Of a stretch of 64,000 nucleotides of DNA, positions 42,704 to 51,558 are shown in pieces. How positions within the stretch are numbered: the stretch's first letter is position 1; the number at the start of each line of letters is the position of its first letter. The notes below the pieces were generated by a model. The model did no database searches and was not told the DNA's origin. It saw only the letters and a program-made list of their open reading frames with translations. The translations under genes and the position numbers were made by a program. The DNA is from UBA5078 sp051252515 (GTDB lineage Bacteria; Pseudomonadota; Gammaproteobacteria; Pseudomonadales; Pseudohongiellaceae), in assembly GCA_051252515.1 (NCBI GenBank), contig JBPOFS010000004.1, positions 1 through 64,000 on the forward strand. Reading direction: 5' to 3'.

Positions 42704-44173
42704 TCAGCTCATCCGATAGTTCGGGGCTTCTTTCGTGATACTGACATCGTGCACGTGACTCTCGCTCATTCCAGACGCGGTAATCTTGACGAATTGCGGT
42801 TTAGTGCGCATTTGCTCCATGTCTTCGCAGCCCGTGTAACCCATGGCAGAGCGTACGCCCCCCATTAGCTGATGCACGATAGCGGACATTGGACCTTTAT
42901 ACGGCACTCGCCCTTCTATGCCTTCAGGGACTAGTTTTTCAGTCCCTGAGGAGATGTCTTGGAAGTAGCGATCACTGGAACCTTGGTTGTGAGACATCGC
43001 TCCCAAAGAACCCATGCCGCGATAGGCCTTGTAACTTCGACCTTGAAACAGCTCGACTTCACCTGGGGCTTCTTCAGTACCTGCCAGCAAACTGCCAATC
43101 ATCACTACGTGTGCACCGGCGGCTATCACCTTAGCGATGTCACCCGAGAAACGAATGCCGCCATCAGAGATGACACATACGCCCGTTCCTTTAAGGGCTT
43201 CCGCCACATTAGAAACAGCACTGATTTGCGGCACGCCTACACCTGTCACGATGCGAGTCGTACAGATTGACCCGGGGCCAATACCGACTTTAACTGCATC
43301 GGCGCCAGCATCGGCAAGATCCTTGGCAGCCTCGGCTGTAGCGATGTTGCCACCCACTACTGCAATCTGTGGATATAAGCCTTTGATTTGGCGTACCCGA
43401 TCAATGACACCCTGAGAGTGACCATGAGCGGTATCGACCACAATGACATCTACTCCTGCCTCTACTATTGCCGCGACACGATCAGGGGTATCAGCCCCAG
43501 TGCCCACAGCCGCAGCCACACGCAAGCGACCAAATTGGTCCTTACAGGCATTGGGGTAGTCTTCAGATTTACGAATATCTTTCAATGTCACGAGCCCGCG
43601 CAACTCGAAGGCGTCGTTAACGACGAGAATCTTCTCAATGCGATGCTTGTGCAGGAGGTCTTTCACCTCTTTATTAGAAGCGTTTTCCTTAACCGTCACT
43701 AACGACTTTTTCGGCGTCATGATGGAAGAAACTGCGGAATCGTAGTTCGTCTCGAAACGTACGTCTCGGCTTGTCACGATACCGACAAGATTACTGCCTT
43801 CTACAATAGGCATACCAGAGATGTCGTTTTCACGCATCAAGGCAATAAGCTCGCGTATTGTGGCTGTAGGGGCGATGGTTATAGGGTCTTTAACAACCCC
43901 ACTTTCGTACTTCTTCACCATTCGAACTTCACGAGCCTGCTGCTCGATGCTCATGCTCTTATGAATAACGCCTAAACCGCCTTCTTGGGCCATCGCGATA
44001 GCGAGGCGAGCCTCTGTCACGGTGTCCATAGCAGACGATATCAAAGGGATATTCAAGGAGATAGACGAGGTTAACTCAGTCTTGAGACTAACCGTCTTTG
44101 GGAGCACGGTGGAGTGTGCAGGAACGAGGAGGACATCATCGAATGTCAAAGCTTCTTCAGCAATGCGCAACAT
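42704..44173 (-). CDS. guaB: IMP dehydrogenase GuaB
   Basis: A 489-residue inosine-5'-monophosphate dehydrogenase, the first committed step to GMP. The start MLRIAEEALTFDDVLLVPA, two CBS domains (about 95-205), the active-site loop GPGSICTTRIVTGVGVPQ with catalytic Cys, and MIGSLLAGTEEAPGE are all present. I use the ATG at 44173, which gives the usual length; a longer frame would add 46 residues overlapping the next gene's downstream region. GuaA follows at once. Confidence 0.98.
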   Translation of the reverse strand: MLRIAEEALTFDDVLLVPAHSTVLPKTVSLKTELTSSISLNIPLISSAMDTVTEARLAIAMAQEGGLGVIHKSMSIEQQAREVRMVKKYESGVVKDPITIAPTATIRELIALMRENDISGMPIVEGSNLVGIVTSRDVRFETNYDSAVSSIMTPKKSLVTVKENASNKEVKDLLHKHRIEKILVVNDAFELRGLVTLKDIRKSEDYPNACKDQFGRLRVAAAVGTGADTPDRVAAIVEAGVDVIVVDTAHGHSQGVIDRVRQIKGLYPQIAVVGGNIATAEAAKDLADAGADAVKVGIGPGSICTTRIVTGVGVPQISAVSNVAEALKGTGVCVISDGGIRFSGDIAKVIAAGAHVVMIGSLLAGTEEAPGEVELFQGRSYKAYRGMGSLGAMSHNQGSSDRYFQDISSGTEKLVPEGIEGRVPYKGPMSAIVHQLMGGVRSAMGYTGCEDMEQMRTKPQFVKITASGMSESHVHDVSITKEAPNYRMS

Positions 44174-44213
44174 AAGATTTCCACATATCAACAAAAACGC
44201 GATTATACAGATG

Positions 44214-44849
44214 TCAACCGCGCATGTACACATGCAGCTGCAGAGAGTGCAAGATTTCCGAACCACCAAACTGGCTAACCGGGCGAAAGCCGTGTTTCGC
44301 AAACTCCGCATGCAATTGCCCGGCAGTCACTGGGTACTGCTTTATGGGCTTGCCAAAGAGGCTGAAACGCAAGCGTCGACGCAGGGAGGTCACGGAGTAC
44401 GGGGAAATTCGTGACATAACGACATAACGCCCGCTAACGCGACACATTTCGGCGATTAACCGTGCTCGCAAGACTTCACTTTCGAAGTGATGTAAAAGCC
44501 GGAAGCACAAGGTGGCATCGTATTGCTGGTCGGTATAGGGCAAATCAAAAATATCATGGCTTGCAAAATCAACGCTCACACCCGCCTCTGCTGCCAACTC
44601 TCCGGCCAGCGTTAAGGCGGCTTTGCCCAAATCGATACCAGTGACTGTACGCCCCTGCTCAGCCAGCCAAATACTCGCCCTGCCTACTCCGCATGGTGCA
44701 TCCAAGACTGTATTGATATCGGGGATTTTCGCAAACGCCTTAGCCAGCATGCCCATCTCTTGGTCATGTTTATCCTGCTTGCGATGGCTATAGGTCTTGG
44801 CTGAGAGCGGATCTGATTTCACACGGGCATAGCTAATCTGTTCTACCAT
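44214..44849 (-). CDS. Class I SAM-dependent methyltransferase
   Basis: A 211-residue methyltransferase. SAM-binding motif I is VLDAPCGVGRASIWLAEQG, motif II VTGIDLG and motif III near YDATLCFRLLHHF. Substrate is unknown. It is last of a three-gene operon after the InaA-like kinase (15 bp) and the membrane sulfatase. The location suggests modification of an envelope component, but a soluble substrate is equally possible. Confidence 0.8.
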   Translation of the reverse strand: MVEQISYARVKSDPLSAKTYSHRKQDKHDQEMGMLAKAFAKIPDINTVLDAPCGVGRASIWLAEQGRTVTGIDLGKAALTLAGELAAEAGVSVDFASHDIFDLPYTDQQYDATLCFRLLHHFESEVLRARLIAEMCRVSGRYVVMSRISPYSVTSLRRRLRFSLFGKPIKQYPVTAGQLHAEFAKHGFRPVSQFGGSEILHSLQLHVYMRG

Positions 44850-44864
44850 TTTGGAAACTCCACT

Positions 44865-45650
44865 CTATTTAAGATTAATTCGATTAGGGAAACGGCGACT
44901 GAGTTTAACGATGAGTTGCGGCATCAATTCTGTATGAGCAGCCAATAATGCGCTGACGGCATCATCGGGCAACCAATCACAGCGTTTAAAAAATTGCGTG
45001 AAATCCGACACGGCGGCGCGCAGCGGAGTGAACCTTTTACGCGCCCTTTCCAAGTCAATCAGGCAAATCTTGCCAGTGGATAGTTCGATAAATATGTGGA
45101 TCGGGAAAAACGCACCGTGTTGCCAACCACTTTGGTGCATCGAGAGCATTTGTTCACCCACTAGCCGTAACTGCGGCAAATAATCGTTCCAGTGGCTAAT
45201 ACTCTGGGAATAAGACTCAAGACAAGGCCACTCAATTTTAGGAGTCAGTAGAATTGCTTGAGACGCCCCTTTAGAGGGATGAGTGCGCGTACCGAAAGCC
45301 CCCAACTCTACGCAAGGCCACTTTTTTTGCATCGCCAATTGCAGTGCGTCCGCTTCAAACTGAAACGTAGGTGCACCGCTTAAGTAGCGCAGTGAATAAC
45401 GGGCTTGGTTCTCTTGTCTCTTGAGATAATAACTTCGAAACTCGCCATCGCGCTGTTGTAAGCGCACGATGGACACTCCGCTCCAGCCATTGCGTCGAAT
45501 GTTCGGAGGCTCCACAAACTCATGTGGCAAATCCCATAACTGGTCGAAACCTGCGAGACCAGCCGTCGTTAATTGTGTGACTAGGTTATCGCCTAGTATA
45601 TTCAGATCATTCGTTTTTATTCTATTCAGTGTTGCAGTTAACGAGTTCAT
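44865..45650 (-). CDS. InaA/WaaP-like lipopolysaccharide kinase family protein
   Basis: A 261-residue protein of the Kdo/WaaP/InaA kinase-like superfamily. Kinase-like landmarks are YYLKRQEN (candidate ATP-lysine), FQFEADALQLA (alpha-C glutamate) and ICLIDLERARKR (metal-binding Asp). The catalytic-loop region reads QHGAFFPIHIFIE, where true WaaP-type kinases have His-Arg-Asp; the aspartate is replaced, so activity is uncertain. InaA-like proteins are linked to envelope or acid stress. The ATG at 45650 is chosen over a TTG that would overlap the sulfatase gene. It lies between the sulfatase and methyltransferase genes. Confidence 0.76.
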   Translation of the reverse strand: MNSLTATLNRIKTNDLNILGDNLVTQLTTAGLAGFDQLWDLPHEFVEPPNIRRNGWSGVSIVRLQQRDGEFRSYYLKRQENQARYSLRYLSGAPTFQFEADALQLAMQKKWPCVELGAFGTRTHPSKGASQAILLTPKIEWPCLESYSQSISHWNDYLPQLRLVGEQMLSMHQSGWQHGAFFPIHIFIELSTGKICLIDLERARKRFTPLRAAVSDFTQFFKRCDWLPDDAVSALLAAHTELMPQLIVKLSRRFPNRINLK

Positions 45651-45660
45651 GAGCAGAGTC

Positions 45661-47484
45661 TCAATGATAAAAACGCGAAACTTCGCGCGCAAATTGGCCC
45701 AATGGGGTCCTGTAGTCGGCTTTTGTTTTTCTTAGGTCGATGGGCTCATCATCTAACGTAGTAGCAAGCTCATCGTAGGCAGCGCCTTTTTTACTAAATA
45801 CCATTTTCATTTCGGGTGTTACTAAGGTATCACCATGCCAATCACTAACCACCGTGTAATCGCGATCAAAGTCTGGGCTTAATAAATCACTTCCAAAACT
45901 GTAGGTTTGTGAGTCTAGCTCAACACCCAATAACGAAAGAATCGTCGCGGGTAGGTCATGATGACTCGTCATTACATTGGTCGCACTAGGGGCTCTACCA
46001 GGAACATGGATTAGCAGTGGCACTCGAATTTGCTCTTGACTGAACGTAGAGTTATGCCCCCAACGTCCGTTCTCCATAAACTCTTCGCCGTGATCCCCTG
46101 TCACCACCACAATCGTGTTATCGAGCAAGCCTTGCTCCTCTAGAGAGTCGTATACTCGCCCCAACTGACTATCGAGATGATGAGTCGCATTAATATACCG
46201 ATTCCGGATACGTTCGATCTGTGCAGCAACATCAACGGTCAAATAATTAAAGTCTTCGATATAGTCAGCACGTATGATGCTTTCTGGCGGAAAATAATAA
46301 TTGGCATGGGCTGACTCAAAAAACATAAAGCTAAAGAACGGTGATGTCGCCGCCTTCATGTTCTCAAGCATGTCAGTCACATTCTTACGATCTCGCTCCC
46401 ATCCCTCGCCTTCGGTATAGGATTGCAATTGAGAATCCTTTAACCCTGCGAAAATAGTTTTATCGAACTCCGGATAGGAGAACCGTGAACTGGTATATGC
46501 CATCATTGAATAATTATTCTTTTTAATGAGATCTACCAACAGTGGTGATCTATGTGCATACAAAAAATCAAACCAATACTGACCATATAGACCATAGAAT
46601 TGTGCAAACATTCCCATCCTCGTTCCATTGCCTCCACTATAATGCTCAGTGAAGCGTTGGGCATGCTGAGAAAAGCGCCATGTATTAGGCATTATTTCTG
46701 GATCAAGCATATCCGCACGAAGCGATTCAGACACCAACCAAACAATGTTATACGGTGATTCAAATTTGAGGTCTGGCGTACTCGGGTAATCAAGACTCCC
46801 ACCTGTCTCGTAGGAATCAAACTCTAAAGAGTCCGGCCTATTGATTGTAAACCCTCTATTCTCAAAGAATGATCGTGCCGTAACAGGGATATACCATACA
46901 ATTCGATCTGCTGTACCCAAGATGACACGATTGTAATTAAACTCTGAGAATGCATACCAAGTAGACTGTGTGATCAATAAAAGCACAAATCCGCTTAACA
47001 GCATACGTTTACGTAAAAAACTTGGGTAAAACCGTTCGAACGGAATGATTCGCAATAACAAGCCAATAACAATTGCTATGACTACAACCGCTACGCCTAT
47101 GGTTTCATTTGTAGAGGCTGACGCCCCCATGGCCTCAATACCACCGGGTGTTACTAACAGATTAAAAACGAAGAAGTTGAAATAGAAGCCATACATGTCG
47201 CGCAGTTTGTAATTGGCGACCATGAAAATAACGATGGCGACGCAGACAACATACATGAGAACTTGCAGGTAGAAGGTTTTATAGCCGCGTTGCCGAAGGG
47301 ACTGCTCGAGGCCATAGAGAACTAACAGAGGGCTGGTTAATATCATCGCCTGCACAAAGGCTGCGATCAGCAAGAACAAGTCGGCAGGCACGCCCATCAC
47401 AGGCTGCCACGCGAGCCACAGGGTCGTGAGGAAAACAACACAAAAACTAAATACTAATGTGCGGAACGCGATAGCCTTGGGCAT
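45661..47484 (-). CDS. YejM/LtaS-like inner-membrane sulfatase
   Basis: A 607-residue protein with about five membrane helices in the first 190 residues and a periplasmic alkaline-phosphatase-superfamily domain (about 240-600). The domain starts NIVWLVSESLRADML, has the candidate nucleophile Thr288 in GGNGTRMGMF, and the metal-binding VVVTGDHGEEFMENGRWGHN. This architecture resembles E. coli YejM/PbgA, an essential regulator of lipopolysaccharide level, and the LtaS/EptA-like group. It heads an operon with an InaA-like kinase and a methyltransferase. Whether it is a hydrolase, transferase or regulator cannot be told. Confidence 0.85.
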   Translation of the reverse strand: MPKAIAFRTLVFSFCVVFLTTLWLAWQPVMGVPADLFLLIAAFVQAMILTSPLLVLYGLEQSLRQRGYKTFYLQVLMYVVCVAIVIFMVANYKLRDMYGFYFNFFVFNLLVTPGGIEAMGASASTNETIGVAVVVIAIVIGLLLRIIPFERFYPSFLRKRMLLSGFVLLLITQSTWYAFSEFNYNRVILGTADRIVWYIPVTARSFFENRGFTINRPDSLEFDSYETGGSLDYPSTPDLKFESPYNIVWLVSESLRADMLDPEIMPNTWRFSQHAQRFTEHYSGGNGTRMGMFAQFYGLYGQYWFDFLYAHRSPLLVDLIKKNNYSMMAYTSSRFSYPEFDKTIFAGLKDSQLQSYTEGEGWERDRKNVTDMLENMKAATSPFFSFMFFESAHANYYFPPESIIRADYIEDFNYLTVDVAAQIERIRNRYINATHHLDSQLGRVYDSLEEQGLLDNTIVVVTGDHGEEFMENGRWGHNSTFSQEQIRVPLLIHVPGRAPSATNVMTSHHDLPATILSLLGVELDSQTYSFGSDLLSPDFDRDYTVVSDWHGDTLVTPEMKMVFSKKGAAYDELATTLDDEPIDLRKTKADYRTPLGQFAREVSRFYH

Positions 47485-47543
47485 TGAGCAAGAATCTCCT
47501 GAAATAACAAAGTCATTCTTTTGTCACATCATAGAAACACTTA

Positions 47544-47560
47544 CTTAAGCCAATATTAAA
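47544..47560 (+). promoter_or_regulatory. Degenerate PmrA/QseB-like box upstream of the sulfatase operon
   Basis: CTTAAG-CCAAT-ATTAAA has the first half-site perfect (YTTAAK) and the second keeping only the TTAA core, with the same 11-bp spacing as the strong box at 56031-56047. It lies about 60 bp upstream of the sulfatase start. The region is AT-rich, so chance is a real possibility. Confidence 0.25.
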
Positions 47561-47568
47561 TTAGGCCA

Positions 47569-48297
47569 TTAAAACTCAAACTCCAACAAAAGCCGGAATG
47601 TACTGTCTGGAGTTGTATCGTTCAGCGGCGCAATCACGCCAGCCTCCCAATACCATTTCTGCTTATTCTTCCCGCGAATCAGACCTGTCAGCACAGGACC
47701 AATCCCACGAGTAAACTCATCCGCGTATAACTCAATTCCTGGCTCTAAGGTTTCTTTAAAGCGATAGCGCCACTGCATCGAGGCAAATCGGTCAAACTCA
47801 TTTTCTATGTTTGATCCAAACTCGTACTCAATACCAAGGTTTAAGGTAGCAATCCAATTGCCCCATTGCTTGCTGGTGAGCAATACCGCCGCGACTTCGG
47901 CAACGCTCTCGCTGATTTCACGCTCATATTCAACGAGCAAACCCCAATCCGCACTGTACTCACCTTGTTCGGTCAGTTGAATTTTGGCCTCTAACTCATA
48001 GGCTTCCAGCTCGAAAGATTGACCGGGCAGGCGCACCCCTTTGATGTATGCCTCAGCGAACACCCGATCATTCAGCGCAAAGCCATAGGTAATACTTTGC
48101 CTGAGCAAACCGTTTTCTTGCTTATCACTATCGCGCTGATAAAACGTGCGTAACTCGATCTCTTTCTCTAATGCTTGCACATAGGGATCGTTCACTCTGG
48201 AGACGCCATTATGGTGCAAAGGATTATCGGCGATTGATGGGGCACTCAATAAAAGAGCCCATAGCGTCAATAACCCAAGAGCGGCATTGTTCGACAT
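47569..48297 (-). CDS. Putative outer-membrane beta-barrel protein
   Basis: A 242-residue protein with a signal peptide (MSNNAALGLLTLWALLLSAPSIA) and alternating amphipathic beta strands (for example LRQSITYGFALNDRVFAEAYI, YSADWGLLVEYERE). It ends in LLLEFEF with the C-terminal phenylalanine typical of outer-membrane proteins inserted by BAM (strand quoted is 21 residues in the source; landmarks are SITYGFAL and FAEAYIKG). No enzymatic motif is seen. Its ATG overlaps the FTR1 stop as TAATG, so the two are translationally coupled. A role as a channel or receptor for the iron system is inferred. Confidence 0.65.
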   Translation of the reverse strand: MSNNAALGLLTLWALLLSAPSIADNPLHHNGVSRVNDPYVQALEKEIELRTFYQRDSDKQENGLLRQSITYGFALNDRVFAEAYIKGVRLPGQSFELEAYELEAKIQLTEQGEYSADWGLLVEYEREISESVAEVAAVLLTSKQWGNWIATLNLGIEYEFGSNIENEFDRFASMQWRYRFKETLEPGIELYADEFTRGIGPVLTGLIRGKNKQKWYWEAGVIAPLNDTTPDSTFRLLLEFEF

Positions 48298-49100
48298 TAA
48301 GCCTTCCTTGACAGTAGACGTTGTTTTGCGAGCCACCAGGCCAGAATCATTACTGCAAATGAAACCACAAACGAACCCGAATACATGAGGGCTTGGGACA
48401 AGGTTGGACTAGCCTCATATCCTAGCGCAGCATGCAGCAACTCTCCGATTAAAGAAGACTCGGCCACAATATTACTGGTATCCCAAAGTGTAAACTGTGA
48501 GGGTAGAATATCCGCTTGGGCCAGATACAAAGCCGCTTGCGCCATCATTCCCGCGGCTAATACTAGACTAAGGATGCAGCAACTGATCAGCCTTTGTCGT
48601 TGATCTAACGCACTCAAGGCATAGTAGAAGAAAGTGCCTAGGCTTAAACCGATCCCCACGCCAATAGCCCCTCCTGAGAACACAGCACTCATATTGTCCG
48701 CTAGGACTCCATAAGCATAAAGGTAGAGATAGATCTCCGCGCCTTCGCGAGAGACGGCCATGCTCACAGTACCAATACAAATCAATAGCAATATCACCAA
48801 TGGAGTTTTTATTGTGTTATCCACGATTCGCTGTACAGCCAGAAAGTTATGGGCCGCCAACATCAGTGCAATCAGAATCAACAAGCCCGAATTGACCAGC
48901 TCTTGACCGAAGCCATCGAAGCTCATCGATATCCACTCAAGATTCAAACCATAAAGACTTGCACCCAAGCAACCCAACACAAGCCCAATGACAACCCACC
49001 TTGCACGCACTCCCATCGCCCTAGAGGACGCCATCAACATGCAGATGAGCAGCATGGCCTCCAATACTTCGCGCAGCACTATGACTACAGCATCAGTCAT
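48297..49100 (-). CDS. FTR1-family iron permease
   Basis: A 267-residue membrane protein with about seven helices and the two REXXE iron-binding motifs of the FTR1/EfeU family: REVLE (10-14) and REGAE (118-122). The family transports iron across the inner membrane, with Fe3+ entering via the glutamate motifs. It sits between the cupredoxin gene (24 bp) and the outer-membrane-like gene (overlap TAATG) and downstream of its two-component system genes, so it is probably their main transport target. A multicopper oxidase or EfeO/EfeB is not present in the window. Confidence 0.93.
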   Translation of the reverse strand: MTDAVVIVLREVLEAMLLICMLMASSRAMGVRARWVVIGLVLGCLGASLYGLNLEWISMSFDGFGQELVNSGLLILIALMLAAHNFLAVQRIVDNTIKTPLVILLLICIGTVSMAVSREGAEIYLYLYAYGVLADNMSAVFSGGAIGVGIGLSLGTFFYYALSALDQRQRLISCCILSLVLAAGMMAQAALYLAQADILPSQFTLWDTSNIVAESSLIGELLHAALGYEASPTLSQALMYSGSFVVSFAVMILAWWLAKQRLLSRKA

Positions 49101-49124
49101 CTTTAACTTACCTTTATGTCGGTT

Positions 49125-49478
49125 TTATTTTGCAATGATCTTGCCCAACGCCGTTTTAAGATTAAACTCTCCAAAAAACGGGTATTCACCAGGCTTAAGG
49201 GGCCCAATAAACACCACGCCCTGACTATTGCCTACGATGACTTTCTCTCGATTCAGCTCATAGCTTTCAAACTCTTCCGGCGTTGGATCACGATTATAAA
49301 TAATGAGCTTTATTTTTTGATTGGCAGGGATTTCGAGCTCAGCAGGAAAAAACAGATGTTCACGAATCTCAATTTCAAACACAGGGGTTTGTGCAATAGC
49401 TTGCCCCATGGGTAGCAACAAAAGTGCAAACCACACTGAATAGAAAGTTTTCCACTGCAATGCTTGATTGCCCCTCAT
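49125..49478 (-). CDS. Periplasmic cupredoxin-domain protein (FetP/P19-like)
   Basis: A 117-residue protein with a signal peptide (about 1-29, ending AIAQ). The cupredoxin_1 pattern is visible: FFPAELEIPANQKIKLIIYNRD, TPEEFESYEL and GPLKPGEYPFFGEFNLKTALGKI (landmarks EEFES, GEYPFF and TALG). The histidine usual in the F-H-x-x-T-A segment is asparagine here (FNLKTA), so the copper or iron site may be altered. In other bacteria such proteins accompany FTR1 permeases. It overlaps the histidine kinase gene by four bases. Confidence 0.82.
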   Translation of the reverse strand: MRGNQALQWKTFYSVWFALLLLPMGQAIAQTPVFEIEIREHLFFPAELEIPANQKIKLIIYNRDPTPEEFESYELNREKVIVGNSQGVVFIGPLKPGEYPFFGEFNLKTALGKIIAK

Positions 49479-50866
49479 GATTTTAGATCCTTTAGCGCCA
49501 CGCTCTCACGAAGAGCTTTAAAAGTTATAGTCACGCATAGGCCACCAAGGGCTTTAGAACGACTCAGGCGTATAGTACCGCCGTGCATTTCAACGATGTG
49601 TTTAACGATAGCAAGCCCTAAGCCTGAGCCACTGACTCCCGAGCTATGGCGATCCCCATCTAAACGATAAAAGCGATCAAACACTCTCTCTAACATGTCC
49701 TCGGGAATTCCCGCACCAGAATCATCAATTTGAATACTCGCGTTCTTGCCTATTCTCTCCACTCGTACGCGTATCTGTGCGTTTTCTGGGGAATACTTAG
49801 AGGCATTGTTCAGCAAATTAACAATCAATGAGCGCAGCGCTGTTGCATCACCAGAGATCTCTACTCGATCACCCTCTAAGCTGAAATGCTGCCCTCTATC
49901 CAGTATTTGTTCATATTCATCGCTAACGACATCTTGCACCAAACCCAACAGTTCAACGTTAACAAACTGCACCATATACTGATCGGGTGCCGTACGATTA
50001 AGCACCAGAATTTGTTCGACTAAATGCCCCATTTGATCGATGCTTTGTTCTAGCTCCGACACAGTCGCGGTGGGTGATTCCATCTCATTCAGGAGATTAT
50101 GCACCTGCACTTTCAACGCGCTAATCGGCGTGCGCAACTCATGGGCAGCATCTGCCGCAAAACGCTTTTCTCTATTAAACGAGGAGTGTAATCGGCGTAG
50201 TAAATCGTTAGTAGAAAGTGTCAATGGAGCCAGTTCGTGGGGCACATCATCCAAGCGCACCGCGCTAAGATCAGTGACCTCTCGTTTACGCACTTCTTGC
50301 GCCAAGCGCCCTATTGGCCTCAACCCATAGCCTACAATAAACCAAATCAACAACGCCGAAATCGGAATACTTAACACCGTTGGAATGACCGCCTCCAATA
50401 TCACACTCTCAGCCAGCTCATACCGCACATCTTGGCGTTGAGCGGCCATAAACCAACGTTGTGTATCAGGAATATGCACCGTTAGCACACGCCAACGGTA
50501 GGCATTGAAGTTACGATCGGAGTAACCCACTTGCATCGGTGCCATTGCAGTGGGCGGTGCCAGTACCGAGCGCAATAATAAACTGCCGGATTCGTCGAGT
50601 ATTTGATAGGCAATCACGCTTTCGGCACTTAACTCTAGATCAACTTGTTTGGGCAGCTCTAGCTCATTCAAGAGCTCAACCACACCCGGTGCATTAGCGC
50701 CAATATTCACAAGGCTCAGAAATTTGACATGCTCCTGCAGCTGCATATCGAAAAGCATATCGGCTTCGCGCATACTCTCGCGATACCCACGCAGAGACGA
50801 GAGAAAGCTCACCAATACGATAATGGCAATCAGCGTTAACGTAAGAAACAGTCGAATAGAAGCCAT
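49475..50866 (-). CDS. Sensor histidine kinase (PmrB/QseC-type)
   Basis: A 463-residue membrane kinase: helix 1 at about 5-24, a periplasmic sensor of about 125 residues, helix 2 at about 154-182, then a HisKA domain with phospho-acceptor His242 (AADAAHELRTPISALK) and an ATPase domain with N box LLNNASKYSPEN and G boxes DSGAGIPEDM and GSGLGLAIV. An ELAE (ExxE) lies at residues 150-153, just before helix 2; ExxE binds ferric iron in PmrB, but the position is different here. It follows the response regulator by six bases and overlaps the cupredoxin gene by four. Confidence 0.92.
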   Translation of the reverse strand: MASIRLFLTLTLIAIIVLVSFLSSLRGYRESMREADMLFDMQLQEHVKFLSLVNIGANAPGVVELLNELELPKQVDLELSAESVIAYQILDESGSLLLRSVLAPPTAMAPMQVGYSDRNFNAYRWRVLTVHIPDTQRWFMAAQRQDVRYELAESVILEAVIPTVLSIPISALLIWFIVGYGLRPIGRLAQEVRKREVTDLSAVRLDDVPHELAPLTLSTNDLLRRLHSSFNREKRFAADAAHELRTPISALKVQVHNLLNEMESPTATVSELEQSIDQMGHLVEQILVLNRTAPDQYMVQFVNVELLGLVQDVVSDEYEQILDRGQHFSLEGDRVEISGDATALRSLIVNLLNNASKYSPENAQIRVRVERIGKNASIQIDDSGAGIPEDMLERVFDRFYRLDGDRHSSGVSGSGLGLAIVKHIVEMHGGTIRLSRSKALGGLCVTITFKALRESVALKDLKS

Positions 50867-50872
50867 AGAGCC

Positions 50873-51550
50873 TTATGCAGATTTCGGTTGGGTTCTGATG
50901 ACGTAACCGACGCCACGCACCGTTTGTATAAACCCCACGGGTAATTTTTTGCGCAAATTATGAATATGCACTTCTACGGTATTACTACTCACTTCCTCGC
51001 CCCAACTATAAAGCTTGCTGTCTAGAGCATCCCGAGTTTGAATTTTATTAGCACTTTCCATCAGGGCTTTAAGCAACATGTATTCGCGCCGAGACATTAC
51101 GACATCGGCACCTGACACAATCACCTCATGGCTATTCGTGTCGACCTCCACATCATCTATGGCAATTTTGTGACTTTTGACACTGCCTAGACGACGCTCT
51201 AAGGCTCGCAAGCGCGCTAACAATTCATCAATTTCAAATGGCTTGGCTAGGTAATCATCCGCGCCAGCGTCAAGGCCAAGGACTTTGTCAGGGGTTGAAT
51301 CACGGGCAGTTAGAATGAGAACGGGATTGCTAAAGCCCTCCTTACGCGCCGCTTTCAAAACCTCGAGGCCATCCATATCTGGCAAACCTAGATCTAGCAC
51401 CAACAAATCGGGTCGAGCCGTTTTAATTGCAGACAATGCCAATTTGCCCCGCTCTACATGATTCACACTAAATCCTGCATTTTTTAGTGCGCGTACCACC
51501 GCTTTCGCTAACAATGCATTGTCTTCGACTAACAATACTTGCATAGACAA
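50873..51550 (-). CDS. OmpR-type response regulator (PmrA/QseB-like)
   Basis: A 225-residue regulator: receiver domain with acidic pocket VEDN, phospho-acceptor Asp53 in LVLDLGLPDMDGLEVL, and KPF; winged-helix DNA-binding domain with recognition-helix region SSNTVEVHIHNLRKK. The receiver and the recognition helix both closely resemble the PmrA/BasR and QseB group, which binds CTTAA-type direct repeats. A perfect such repeat lies upstream of this operon (56031-56047), so self-regulation is likely. It starts nine bases after the TPR gene in transcript order and is followed by its kinase. Confidence 0.94.
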   Translation of the reverse strand: MSMQVLLVEDNALLAKAVVRALKNAGFSVNHVERGKLALSAIKTARPDLLVLDLGLPDMDGLEVLKAARKEGFSNPVLILTARDSTPDKVLGLDAGADDYLAKPFEIDELLARLRALERRLGSVKSHKIAIDDVEVDTNSHEVIVSGADVVMSRREYMLLKALMESANKIQTRDALDSKLYSWGEEVSSNTVEVHIHNLRKKLPVGFIQTVRGVGYVIRTQPKSA

Positions 51551-51558
51551 CTCCCTAG

